From an uncultured Desulfuromonas sp. (GTDB taxonomy: Bacteria > Desulfobacterota > Desulfuromonadia > Desulfuromonadales > Desulfuromonadaceae), in assembly GCF_963676955.1 (NCBI RefSeq), contig NZ_OY781461.1:2784225-2848224 (forward strand): a stretch of 64,000 nt of DNA, read 5' to 3'. Below the pieces are notes generated by a model. That model was not told the DNA's origin and made no database searches. It worked only from the letters and a program-made list of their open reading frames with translations. The position numbers were made by a program, and so were the translations under genes. This document shows positions 7,845 through 16,304 of this stretch, one piece after another. The number at the start of each line of letters is the position of its first letter. The stretch's first letter is position 1.

Positions 7845-10229
7845 ATGATCTCGGCATTTTTTCGCTATTTTCAAGGCCATCGACGGCTGCTGTTTGTGTT
7901 GTACGGCCTGTTTGTCGTTGTCAGCTTTGTTCTGTTGTCGCGCATTCAACCGCAGGAAACCATTGATGCCATGTTGCCGGATGGCGCGGGTAGCACAGTG
8001 CGCGAAGATTTTACCTGGCTGCAGCGGGCGCCGTTTGCCCGCAAGGTCTTTATCGATCTTAACGTTGCTGATGCCGGGCAGCAGGCACAACTTAAAGCCG
8101 CCGGCAAAGCGCTGGCAGCCGCCTTGCGAGAAAAACTGCAGACAACGGTGACGGATGGTCCGCCGATCCATCGGCAGGCTACGCTGTTGAATCATCTGAC
8201 GGCGGCTTTGCCGCATCTGGTGACGGAAGACGATGTGCAGGTGATGGCCGCGCGCCTTGCCGATGACACAACCATGACGCAGCGGCTGGCCCAGATTAAA
8301 AGTCAGCTGATGACACCGCAGGGCTGGTGGACTAAAAGCCAGTTGCAGAGTGACCCACTGCAGCTCTGGCAGCTGACCGCTGATCATCTGCGTGATCTGA
8401 ATCCATTTGCCGGTGCGGGCGGTGAACATGGCGCCTTTGTCAGCCGTGACGGACGTCATCGTTTGCTGATGGTGGATACCACGGTGGACATTGGCGATGT
8501 CGCGGCCAGTCGGCGCTTGCTCGACACCATCGATGCGGCCATTGTCGAGACCCTGCCGGCCGAAGTGACGGCCACGGTGGTCAGCGGACACCGCTATACC
8601 GTCGCCAATGCCGAAACGGTTCAGCGTGACATTCGGGTCGTGTTTACCGTGGCCAGTGTGGCGATCCTGGTGATTTTTATGGTGCTGCTGCGCAATGTGC
8701 GTGCGCTGTGGGTGTTCTTTTTACCGGCATCGGTATTGGGAATCGCCGCCGCCATGGTGACGGTGTGGTTTCCGCAATTGTCCGGGATCACCCTGGGCTT
8801 CGGTGCGGTCCTGTTGGGGATTACCGTCGATTTTACCCTGCATGTGTTTTTTGCCCTGCGCAGTGGCGTCGCACCGCTTGGGGCGTTGCAGCGGTTGACA
8901 CGTCCTTTGCTGGGCAGTGGTTTGACCAGCTTTATGGCATTCAGCGTGTTGCTGTACTCGACCCTGCCGGGGCAACGACAACTGGCGGTGTTTTCCATGA
9001 CCGCCATTGCCGCGGCGTTGGTGCTGGCGTTGGTGGTGATGCCGCATCTGTGTGGCCGTGTTTCAGGAGCTATGGCTCGTCCGCGGCAGGAGGCTGTCAG
9101 CCATCATCCTCGGGCAGCGTGGCTGTGGTTGGTGATCGTTGTCGTTGCCGCGTTGGGGTGCGGTCGACTGACTTTTGATGGCGATTTACGGCGTCTGAGT
9201 GTTCAGACCGAGGCCTTGAGCCATGGCGAAGCCGTGATGACGCAAGTGTGGGGCGATGTGCGTAGTCGCACTCTGATTTTTTCTCAAGGTGCGGATGAGC
9301 AGGAAGCCTTGGCCGTGAATGCCCGCGTGGCGGAGGTTGCCGCCGCAGAAGAGAGCCGCGCCTCTCTCGTTTCGCTGGCGACCCTGCTACCGGCAGAGCC
9401 GCAACAGCAGCAGAGTGGCCGGCGCTGGCAGAACTTCTGGCAACGACAGCAGCAACAATGGGCGCGTTTTTGCGAGCTGGCGCAGCAGCAGGGGTTTTCA
9501 GCCACGGCTTTTCAACCGTTTGAGCGGTTTGTACAGCAACAGCCGGAGCGTCTCAACCTGGAGTTCTGGCAGCAGGCCGGTCTGGGGACGTTGATGGAGG
9601 GCCTGCAGGTTAACGATCTTCCGCAAGGAACCGCGGTGGTGTCATTGCTCGATACGGCGGAGGTTGCAGCGGATGGTGCTCTGGCATTGGACGATCGCCT
9701 GGAACAGATCCCCGGTGTGGTCGTTGTCGACCAGAGCCGGTTTCGCCAACAGCTCAGTACCCAGGTGGGGCATGATTTTATCACCTTTATTGTGCGGGCC
9801 ATGGTCGTTGTTGTCGTGGTGCTGGCCGTATGGTATCGGCGCCTGAGTCGGGTGATGCTGGCGCTATTGCCGGTGCTGTGTGGTCTGCTGGTGATGTTTG
9901 GTGTCATGGGGTGGCTGGGGTTGGCGTTTAACCTGTTCAATGTCATCGCCGCGATTTTGATTATCGGTCTGGGGGTCGATTACGGGATTTTTATGGTTAA
10001 TCGCTGTCAGTATGGCAGCGGCATGCACACCGATAAAGCGGTGCTGGTGTCGGCGCTAACCACGCTGGCCGGCTTTGGTTCGCTGGCTTTGGCGCGTCAC
10101 CCGGCCATGTCGTCCATGGGGCTGACGGTGTTGTTCGGCATCAGTGCGGCGGTGGTCACCGCCTTGCTGGTGGTGCCGAGTGTTTATGCCCGCTGGTGTC
10201 TGAGCGAGGGGCAAGGGGACGTGTCGTGA
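7845..10229 (+). CDS. MMPL/RND-family lipid exporter
   Basis: 794-residue inner-membrane transporter with the duplicated RND layout: one helix at about 15-33, a large periplasmic domain to about 255, a helix bundle at about 260-420, a second periplasmic domain and a second bundle at about 650-785. LGITVDFTLHVFF and GLGVDYGIFMVNR are the paired membrane motifs that carry the proton-relay aspartates of this family. It probably moves the finished lipid from the inner membrane to the LolA-like carrier encoded next to it. It overlaps the following lipoprotein gene by 4 bases. Confidence 0.88.
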   Translation: MISAFFRYFQGHRRLLFVLYGLFVVVSFVLLSRIQPQETIDAMLPDGAGSTVREDFTWLQRAPFARKVFIDLNVADAGQQAQLKAAGKALAAALREKLQTTVTDGPPIHRQATLLNHLTAALPHLVTEDDVQVMAARLADDTTMTQRLAQIKSQLMTPQGWWTKSQLQSDPLQLWQLTADHLRDLNPFAGAGGEHGAFVSRDGRHRLLMVDTTVDIGDVAASRRLLDTIDAAIVETLPAEVTATVVSGHRYTVANAETVQRDIRVVFTVASVAILVIFMVLLRNVRALWVFFLPASVLGIAAAMVTVWFPQLSGITLGFGAVLLGITVDFTLHVFFALRSGVAPLGALQRLTRPLLGSGLTSFMAFSVLLYSTLPGQRQLAVFSMTAIAAALVLALVVMPHLCGRVSGAMARPRQEAVSHHPRAAWLWLVIVVVAALGCGRLTFDGDLRRLSVQTEALSHGEAVMTQVWGDVRSRTLIFSQGADEQEALAVNARVAEVAAAEESRASLVSLATLLPAEPQQQQSGRRWQNFWQRQQQQWARFCELAQQQGFSATAFQPFERFVQQQPERLNLEFWQQAGLGTLMEGLQVNDLPQGTAVVSLLDTAEVAADGALALDDRLEQIPGVVVVDQSRFRQQLSTQVGHDFITFIVRAMVVVVVVLAVWYRRLSRVMLALLPVLCGLLVMFGVMGWLGLAFNLFNVIAAILIIGLGVDYGIFMVNRCQYGSGMHTDKAVLVSALTTLAGFGSLALARHPAMSSMGLTVLFGISAAVVTALLVVPSVYARWCLSEGQGDVS

Positions 10230-10894
10230 AGCGCTGTTGTCTGCTTGTCCTGTTGATCTGTGTGGCTTTGAGCGCCTGCGGTCGTCCCGCATTGCCACCG
10301 CATTCTACGACGATTGTTGAAGAAGGACTGACGCGTCAACAGCTCCTGGCACGGCATTGGTTGAGTGGCACGAACCGTTATCTGTGTCGTCAGAGCGGTG
10401 TGCTGAAGCTGCGCTGGCGGGAAATCCCCCTGCAGGGGGTGCTGCGCATCGACAGTGCCGTGCATGAGGCACGTTTGGTGGCCATGGACAGCATGGGGGT
10501 CAAATTGTTTGATCTGTCCGTGACCGGTCAGGACATGACCCTGAACTATCTGTTACCGCTGCTCGAAGATCATCCGCAACTGCCCAAGGTGGTGGCGGAC
10601 AGTGTCCGACGCATTTTCCTGACGCCGCAACCGCAGCCGGAGGATCATCTTCAGTCGCGTGGTAGCGGACAGCCGTATCGACTGGTTGGCGATGCGACAA
10701 ACGGCGCTGTGTTTACGTTTGGCGGGGCGCCGATCTGCCTGCAGACGATTCGTGTGGATACGGACGACGAAGACTGGCAGGTGAATTATTTTGACTATGC
10801 GGCATCAGGAGCGTTGTGGACGCCGGCGATGATTGTTCTTGACGATAAAAATTACCGTCTGACCCTGTGGATGGAGGAGGTGCGACAGCTATGA
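10226..10894 (+). CDS. DUF3261 lipoprotein of aryl polyene clusters
   Basis: 222-residue predicted lipoprotein: signal helix LLVLLICVALS followed by the lipobox LSAC with the modified cysteine near residue 18. The body matches the DUF3261 family as remembered from aryl polyene clusters, where it follows the MMPL exporter. A role as outer-membrane acceptor or LolB-like factor is plausible but unproven. The GTG at 10226 is chosen because it gives a proper signal peptide and overlaps the exporter stop by 4 bases; the longer reading adds ten charged residues in front of the signal. Confidence 0.75.
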   Translation: MKRCCLLVLLICVALSACGRPALPPHSTTIVEEGLTRQQLLARHWLSGTNRYLCRQSGVLKLRWREIPLQGVLRIDSAVHEARLVAMDSMGVKLFDLSVTGQDMTLNYLLPLLEDHPQLPKVVADSVRRIFLTPQPQPEDHLQSRGSGQPYRLVGDATNGAVFTFGGAPICLQTIRVDTDDEDWQVNYFDYAASGALWTPAMIVLDDKNYRLTLWMEEVRQL

Positions 10895-11259
10895 CCAGTC
10901 CGGTACGCAATGAGTTACTCCATTCGACCTGTTCGGAACTCAGCATTGAAGGGGGCGAAGCTGAACAAGCTTTTGTCCTCAGCGATGCGTTTATCGGTTT
11001 CAGTGGCCATTTTCCCGGTTATCCGATTGTGCCGGGAGTGATTCAGGTGTTGATGGCGCAGATGGTTGCCGAACAGGCCGGATGGATCAAACAATCGCCA
11101 GTGGCCATGGAACGGGCTAAGTTTCATCGCCGGTTGCGCCCGCAGGAGCGGATTGTGGTGCGCTGTACGGAAAAAAACGTGCGCGGCAAGTCGGTGATCG
11201 ATGCGTCGTTGTTGGTCGACGATGAACTGGCGTCGGCGTTCTGGCTGACGTTGGCATAG
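10891..11259 (+). CDS. Hot-dog dehydratase (ApeI/FabZ-like) lacking the usual glutamate
   Basis: 122-residue hot-dog protein. The FabZ/FabA signature is present as GHFPGYPIVPGV with the catalytic His40, but the acidic residue expected about ten positions later (PGVxxxE in FabZ) is replaced: the sequence runs VPGVIQVLMAQM. ApeI-type dehydratases of aryl polyene clusters also deviate here. It most likely works with the ApeP-like protein at 6719, either as a heteromer or on another chain length. The ATG at 10891 overlaps the previous stop by 4 bases. Confidence 0.78.
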   Translation: MTSPVRNELLHSTCSELSIEGGEAEQAFVLSDAFIGFSGHFPGYPIVPGVIQVLMAQMVAEQAGWIKQSPVAMERAKFHRRLRPQERIVVRCTEKNVRGKSVIDASLLVDDELASAFWLTLA

Positions 11260-11270
11260 AGAGAACCGTG

Positions 11271-11732
11271 ATGGCAAAAAAAGGCTGGTTTCCAGTAATC
11301 GAAGGCGCACCACCGCCACTGAGCCTGACCGTCAAGCGTCAGGTACGTTTTGAAGAAGTCGATGCCGTGGGCATTGTCTGGCATGGCCGTTATCCGAGCT
11401 ATTTCGAGGATGCGCGTGTTGCGCTTGGTGCCCATTACGGTTTGGGCTACATGGATTTTTATGCCCAGGGCGTGGTGGCGCCGATCAAGAAGTTGCACAT
11501 CGATTATGCCCAGCCTCTGCGTTTTGAGGACTGGTTCACCATCGAAGGATTATGGCATTGGAGCGAAGCGGCCCGGTTGAATTTTGAATTTATTTTACGC
11601 AATGAGCAACAACAGGTGGTCACACGCGGTTACAGCGTGCAGATGCTGCTGGATACCGATCATAATATCCTGGTGGTACCGCCGCCGTTTTATCAGGACT
11701 TTTTACGTCGCTGGAAAGAGGGAACCCTGTGA
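11271..11732 (+). CDS. YbgC-like acyl thioesterase
   Basis: 153-residue 4HBT hot-dog thioesterase. RFEEVDAVGIVWHGRYPSYF carries the family aspartate (Asp31) and the His38 of the YbgC block. It would release or edit acyl-ACP or acyl-CoA intermediates of the cluster; aryl polyene clusters regularly encode one. The ATG at 11271 is preferred over the GTG directly before it, with AGAGAGAA upstream. Its last bases overlap the next ketosynthase by 4, indicating tight coupling. Confidence 0.83.
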   Translation: MAKKGWFPVIEGAPPPLSLTVKRQVRFEEVDAVGIVWHGRYPSYFEDARVALGAHYGLGYMDFYAQGVVAPIKKLHIDYAQPLRFEDWFTIEGLWHWSEAARLNFEFILRNEQQQVVTRGYSVQMLLDTDHNILVVPPPFYQDFLRRWKEGTL

Positions 11733-12865
11733 AAAACGTTGTCATCACTCACGCCAGTGCCGTCACCGGACTGGGGACGTCCCTCGACGCCATCTGGACG
11801 GCTCTGCTGGCCGGACACACTGCCATAGCCGAGGTGAAGCGGTTTGACACCGACCATTATCTGGCCAAAGTGGCGGCCTGTGTTCCCGATCTGACCGCGG
11901 ATGTCGGTGGTTCACGGTTGTATCCGCTGCTTGATCAATTACTTGACCAACTGCCGCGGCTGCCCGAGGATGCCCGATTGTTCACCGCCACCACCAAGGG
12001 CGCCATTGACCTGTTGGAACAGGGGCGGCGTGACGGTCTGGAAGCAGCGCAACTGCAGGCCAGTCTGCCGGTGACCATGACCCGCTGGGTGGCGCAACAA
12101 TTGGCGTGCAATGATCCGGGTCAAAATGTCAATGCGGCCTGTGCTTCGTCGACGCAGGCCATTGCCCGTGGCGCCGCGCTGATTGCTTATGGTCAGGCCC
12201 GCTGTGTCGTGGTGGTGTGCGCGGATCTGGTCAGCGAATTTGTTTTATCCGGGTTTTCGGCGCTGCAGGCGTTGTCACGTCTTCCCAGTCGGCCGTTTGA
12301 CGTTGAACGCAGCGGCCTGACGCTCGGAGAAGGGGCGGCTGCCGTGGTGTTGATGGATGAAGACACGGCCAAGCAAAACGGTCTGCCCACGGACATTGAG
12401 TTGTGTGGCTGGGGGATCGCCAATGACGCCAATCATATCACGGCGCCGGCCCGTGACGGCTGCGGCCTGATTCTGGCCGTGGAACAGGCGTTGACTCGCG
12501 CCGGACTCAACGCCGATCAGGTGGCGGCCATCAGTGCCCACGGCACCGGTACGGTGTACAACGATATGATGGAACTGACCGCGTTTCAGGCGCTGTTCGG
12601 TGACCGCGAACTGCCGATCAATTCCATCAAAGGTGCGCTCGGCCATACTCTCGGTGCTGCCGGGGGTCTGGAAGCGGCGCTGGCACTGCCCGCTTTACGT
12701 GAACGCCGTCTGCCACCCACCTGCGGGCTGGTGCAGGCCGAACCTCTGGCCGGTGAGCGGGTGAAAAATGTGGCGCAATCCTTCACCGGTGACGTGCTGT
12801 TGTCGACCAATTCCGGTTTTGGTGGCGTTAATGCCGCCCTGCTGTTGAAACGGAGGGACGCATGA
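11729..12865 (+). CDS. Beta-ketoacyl synthase, ApeO-like, catalytically complete
   Basis: 378-residue ketosynthase with the triad Cys138 (NAACASSTQAI), His271 (SAHGTGTVYND) and His306 (KGALGHTLGAAGG). It starts with GTG, giving MKNVVITHAS. The gene overlaps the short ketosynthase-like gene at 12862 by 4 bases, the same arrangement as the ApeO/ApeC synthase and chain-length-factor pair of aryl polyene pathways. The likely role is repeated chain extension of the aryl-primed polyene. Confidence 0.9.
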   Translation: MKNVVITHASAVTGLGTSLDAIWTALLAGHTAIAEVKRFDTDHYLAKVAACVPDLTADVGGSRLYPLLDQLLDQLPRLPEDARLFTATTKGAIDLLEQGRRDGLEAAQLQASLPVTMTRWVAQQLACNDPGQNVNAACASSTQAIARGAALIAYGQARCVVVVCADLVSEFVLSGFSALQALSRLPSRPFDVERSGLTLGEGAAAVVLMDEDTAKQNGLPTDIELCGWGIANDANHITAPARDGCGLILAVEQALTRAGLNADQVAAISAHGTGTVYNDMMELTAFQALFGDRELPINSIKGALGHTLGAAGGLEAALALPALRERRLPPTCGLVQAEPLAGERVKNVAQSFTGDVLLSTNSGFGGVNAALLLKRRDA

Positions 12866-13545
12866 ACCGCTATCGTATGGCCGGATTCGGCTGGGTAAGC
12901 AGTTATGGCTTTGGTCGTGGACTCAGCAGCGGTTTTGCCGGATTTGGGCCGGGCACCTTGCCGCAACTGCAACGCCAGGATCTGTTCGATAAGCCGGATC
13001 GGCGTTTCGGGCGCATGGACCCGTTTTCCCGGTTGGGGCTGGCCGGTATTACCCTCGCTCTGCAGGATGCCGACATGGATCACTGGCAGCAGAAACGCCG
13101 GGTCGCGATTCTGGCTGAAACCTACAGCGGCTGTTTGGAGACCGACTGCGACTATTTTACCACGGTGATTCCCGAACAGGGCGCGCTGGCCAGTCCGCAA
13201 TTGTTTGCCTATACGTTGTCCAACACCTTTCTCGGTGAGGCGGCATTGCGTTTCGGGTTGACGGGCTGCTGCGAAGTGGTCAACAGCTGTCGACCGGATG
13301 GTCTGGCCGTGGTGGATAATGCCCTTGACCTGTTGGATGGCGATGAAGCTGATGCCGTCGTGGTCGGTTTTTGTGATCTGGATGATTATGGTGTACTGCA
13401 AGCTCCGGGCAGTCTGTTTCTGGTGGTGGATAACGCGCAAAGTGCCACTGCAACCACTCTAACACGTGAGGCATCCGGTGCTTTGCTCTTGGCTGGGCAA
13501 CCGCTGGCCTGTGCCATGGATCTGGTCTCACGATTAAAGGCATGA
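12862..13545 (+). CDS. Short ketosynthase-like protein, probable chain length factor
   Basis: 227-residue protein that covers only the N-terminal half of the ketosynthase fold (Ketoacyl-synt_2 type). Cys143 in VNSCRPDGL lines up with the nucleophile, but there is no C-terminal domain and no catalytic histidine. The length equals that of chain length factors of aryl polyene clusters (about 230-250 residues), so it is probably not a truncation. It is expected to pair with the synthase at 11729 and set chain length. The frame is intact to a TGA at 13543. Confidence 0.75.
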   Translation: MNRYRMAGFGWVSSYGFGRGLSSGFAGFGPGTLPQLQRQDLFDKPDRRFGRMDPFSRLGLAGITLALQDADMDHWQQKRRVAILAETYSGCLETDCDYFTTVIPEQGALASPQLFAYTLSNTFLGEAALRFGLTGCCEVVNSCRPDGLAVVDNALDLLDGDEADAVVVGFCDLDDYGVLQAPGSLFLVVDNAQSATATTLTREASGALLLAGQPLACAMDLVSRLKA

Positions 13546-13551
13546 CGCCTG

Positions 13552-13572
13552 CCGGGGCGCGTCCCGGTGACC
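13552..13572 (+). other. GC-rich stem-loop between biosynthetic sub-blocks
   Basis: The 123-base gap (13546-13668) between the chain-length factor and the first radical SAM gene holds a short hairpin, CCGGG/CCCGG around GCGCGT. It has no U-run, so it is a weak terminator at best. The rest of the gap is AT-rich and contains the GGGAG ribosome binding site of the next gene. A promoter for the radical SAM block may lie here but none is clear. Confidence 0.3.
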
Positions 13573-13668
13573 TTGCCTTTGATCTTAAAATAAAAAAGAA
13601 GACAACAGCCATCTGCTGACCAAGATAACGAACGACGAAATAAAGGGAACACAAGGGAGAAATAATCC

Positions 13669-14934
13669 ATGAAAATGAAGTTGGTTTATCCGCGCTGGGC
13701 CAAGCTGGAACGGCAAACCGAGTTTCACCTGCCGCCCCACGGACCGGTGGTCTTCGCCGCCACGGTTCCTGACGACGTTGAACTGAGTTTTACCGATGAA
13801 AACGTCCAGACCCTCGATTTCGATGAACCCGCCGATCTGATCGCGCTGTCGGTGATGCTCACCTGCCAGCTGCCGCGCGCCTTTGAGATTGCCGACGAAT
13901 ATCGCAAGCGCGGCAAAACCGTCATGTTCGGCGGCATTGCCACCACCCTGCATGCTGAAGAGGTGCAACAGCACGCCGACTGTGTATTCATCGGTGAGGC
14001 CGAAGGGCGCACCGAGCAGGTGATTCGTGATTTTGAGCGCGGCGAACTCAAGCCGGTCTACAACTACCTGCAACAGCATCCGCCCATCGAACTGGTGGGT
14101 ACGGCGCGCCGCGACATCCTCGACCGCGACTGCTACAACTACCGTGGCGTACAGATGCTCGATCTGGTTCATGCCTCGCGTGGCTGCAAGTTTAAATGTT
14201 TCCCCTGTTGCACCGGTTATCTCGGCGGTCAGGTGTTCCGTCCTCGGCCCATCGACAAGGTGATCGCCGAGATGGAGGCGATTCCCAACAACCGTATGTT
14301 TATCGTCGACAACTCCATGGCCCAGGACAAACAGTGGCTGCTCGACCTGTTCGAGGCCATGAAGCCGCTCAAGAAGAAATGGGTGTCCCATCCGCTGCTC
14401 GATGACGACGATGTGCTCAAAGCGGCGGCCGATGCCGGAGCCTGGTATGTGTATCAGGCGGTGTTCGACACCTCCGATGTCATCCGCAACCGCATCAAGC
14501 GCCTCAAGGATTTCGGCATCGGCATTGAGGGCACCATCATCCTTGGCACCGACGATCAAAGCGCTGACGATATCCGCCGCTTGGTCGATTTCCTCATTGA
14601 AGTGGAGCTTGACGTCGCTGAGTTCACGATTCTCACGCCGTTCCCCCATTCGCCGATTCGCACTCAGTTGGAAAACGAGGGCCGCATTCTCGACAACGGC
14701 TGGGGCGATTACACGGCAGACAAGGTGGTGTTTCAGCCCAAACAGATGTCCGTGGATACCCTCCAGGATCTGTTTTATTACGCCTGGGATACCTTCAATG
14801 CCGATGGCGGCTATCAGTTGAAGATGGGCAAGCTGTTCAAACAGGTGATCGCCCGTGAGATGGATGACGGCACCTATCGTCGCTACGACACCAAGCGCAA
14901 GCGCCAGTTCAATCTGAACAGGACGGCATCATGA
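13669..14934 (+). CDS. Radical SAM enzyme with cobalamin-binding-like N-terminus (1 of 3)
   Basis: 421 residues. The N-terminal 1-150 form a B12-binding-like fold (VMFGGIATTLHAEEV, FIGEAEG) without the DxHxxG motif, so any cobalamin would be bound base-off without that histidine, or not at all. The CX3CX2C cluster Cys173-Cys177-Cys180 (RGCKFKCFPC) binds the 4Fe-4S cluster and SAM. Members of this class methylate unreactive carbons or rearrange carbon skeletons without oxygen. It overlaps the next radical SAM gene by 4 bases. The target is unknown; context suggests the polyene chain or its lipid anchor. Confidence 0.85.
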   Translation: MKMKLVYPRWAKLERQTEFHLPPHGPVVFAATVPDDVELSFTDENVQTLDFDEPADLIALSVMLTCQLPRAFEIADEYRKRGKTVMFGGIATTLHAEEVQQHADCVFIGEAEGRTEQVIRDFERGELKPVYNYLQQHPPIELVGTARRDILDRDCYNYRGVQMLDLVHASRGCKFKCFPCCTGYLGGQVFRPRPIDKVIAEMEAIPNNRMFIVDNSMAQDKQWLLDLFEAMKPLKKKWVSHPLLDDDDVLKAAADAGAWYVYQAVFDTSDVIRNRIKRLKDFGIGIEGTIILGTDDQSADDIRRLVDFLIEVELDVAEFTILTPFPHSPIRTQLENEGRILDNGWGDYTADKVVFQPKQMSVDTLQDLFYYAWDTFNADGGYQLKMGKLFKQVIAREMDDGTYRRYDTKRKRQFNLNRTAS

Positions 14935-16304
14935 GTCGAATTTTCCTGATCTCTTCCAACATCTCCACCGACCCGTATCCGGTGTATCCGCTGGGTATGG
15001 CCATTGTCGCCGGCGCGCTGGATCGTGCCGGGCATGAGGTGCGGCAGTTTGACTTTCTGGTTTATGATCAGGACAGTCGCCGGTTGCAAGACGATCTGGA
15101 AGCATTCCATGCGGATGTCGTCTGTCTGTCGCTGCGTAACATCGACAATGTTGACTCGTTCAGCTCTGACGACAACTGGTACCTGGCCGATGCCAAGCGG
15201 CTGATCGACGGTATTCGTACCATCAGCTCCGCACCGGTCGTTGTCGGCGGTCCGGCGTTTTCCATCCTTCCCGAGGAGATTCTCGCCTATCTCGGAGCGG
15301 ATTACGGCGTGGTGGGCGAGGGGGAACAGGCCGTGCCTCTGCTGATTGACAAAGTGACGCGTGGTGAGGAGATTCCCGCCATTACCAGCGGGGCTCAACC
15401 GCTGCAGGGCCATGAAATGGGCCGGCCGTTGCTGGTCCCCGAGTTTGTCGACTACTACCAGCAACACAGCGGCCTGATCAATTTGCAGACCAAGCGCGGC
15501 TGCCCGTTCAAGTGTGTGTATTGCACGTATCCCGGTCTCGAAGGCCATCTCTTCCGACCCCGCCCGGTTGACGCGGTAGTGGAGGATCTCGAACGCCTCA
15601 AGCGCGACCATACCACCAGTACGGTCTTCTTTACCGATTCCATTTTCAACGACCCGCAGGGCTATCATCTGCAGCTGGCCGAAGAGATGGTGCGCCGTGA
15701 GCTGGATATTCGCTGGTGCGCGTTTTTCCGGCCGCAGGGCTTGAATCGCGAGGTGCTGCAGCTGCTGAAACGTGCCGGTCTCTATGCCATGGAGATGGGT
15801 ACCGATGCCGGATGCGATACGACCTTGGCCGGGCTCGACAAGGGCTTTGGCTTTGACGAAGTGTTGGCCTGCCAGCAGGCGGCCGTGGCCGAGCGAGTGC
15901 CGTGCGCCCATTTCATCATGTTCGGCGGGCCGAATGAGACACCTGAGACGGTAGCCGAAGGTCTGGACAACATTGCCCGACTTGAACACTGCGTGGTGTT
16001 TGCCTTTTCCGGCATCCGTATCCTGCCCAAGTCGCGTCTGCTGGAACGGGCCATTGCCGATCAGGTGATCAAGCCGGGCACGTCGTTGATCAAGCCGCTT
16101 TACTATTTCTCACCGCACATTGAGGTGGAGTCGATGAATCAGATGATCCTTGATGCGTTCAATGGACGGCGTGACCGGATTTTCCCGCCGTCGGACGGCC
16201 AGGAGAAGATGGCGGTGATGAACAATTTCGGGTTCAAGGGTATTTTGTGGGATCATCTGATCCGCTTTGATGATTCCGGCCGCAGGAGACGCCGTGCACG
16301 CTGA
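14931..16304 (+). CDS. Radical SAM enzyme with cobalamin-binding-like N-terminus (2 of 3)
   Basis: 457 residues. An N-terminal Rossmann-like B12-binding domain (VVVGGPAFSILPEE, GVVGEGEQA) is followed by the radical SAM barrel with Cys191, Cys195 and Cys198 in RGCPFKCVYC and the later SAM-binding segments AMEMGTDAG and IMFGGPNETPETV. The start overlaps the first radical SAM gene by 4 bases and its end overlaps the third by 11. It differs clearly from both neighbours in length and motif surroundings, so the three are not a recent tandem duplication. Specific reaction unknown. Confidence 0.85.
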   Translation: MSRIFLISSNISTDPYPVYPLGMAIVAGALDRAGHEVRQFDFLVYDQDSRRLQDDLEAFHADVVCLSLRNIDNVDSFSSDDNWYLADAKRLIDGIRTISSAPVVVGGPAFSILPEEILAYLGADYGVVGEGEQAVPLLIDKVTRGEEIPAITSGAQPLQGHEMGRPLLVPEFVDYYQQHSGLINLQTKRGCPFKCVYCTYPGLEGHLFRPRPVDAVVEDLERLKRDHTTSTVFFTDSIFNDPQGYHLQLAEEMVRRELDIRWCAFFRPQGLNREVLQLLKRAGLYAMEMGTDAGCDTTLAGLDKGFGFDEVLACQQAAVAERVPCAHFIMFGGPNETPETVAEGLDNIARLEHCVVFAFSGIRILPKSRLLERAIADQVIKPGTSLIKPLYYFSPHIEVESMNQMILDAFNGRRDRIFPPSDGQEKMAVMNNFGFKGILWDHLIRFDDSGRRRRRAR

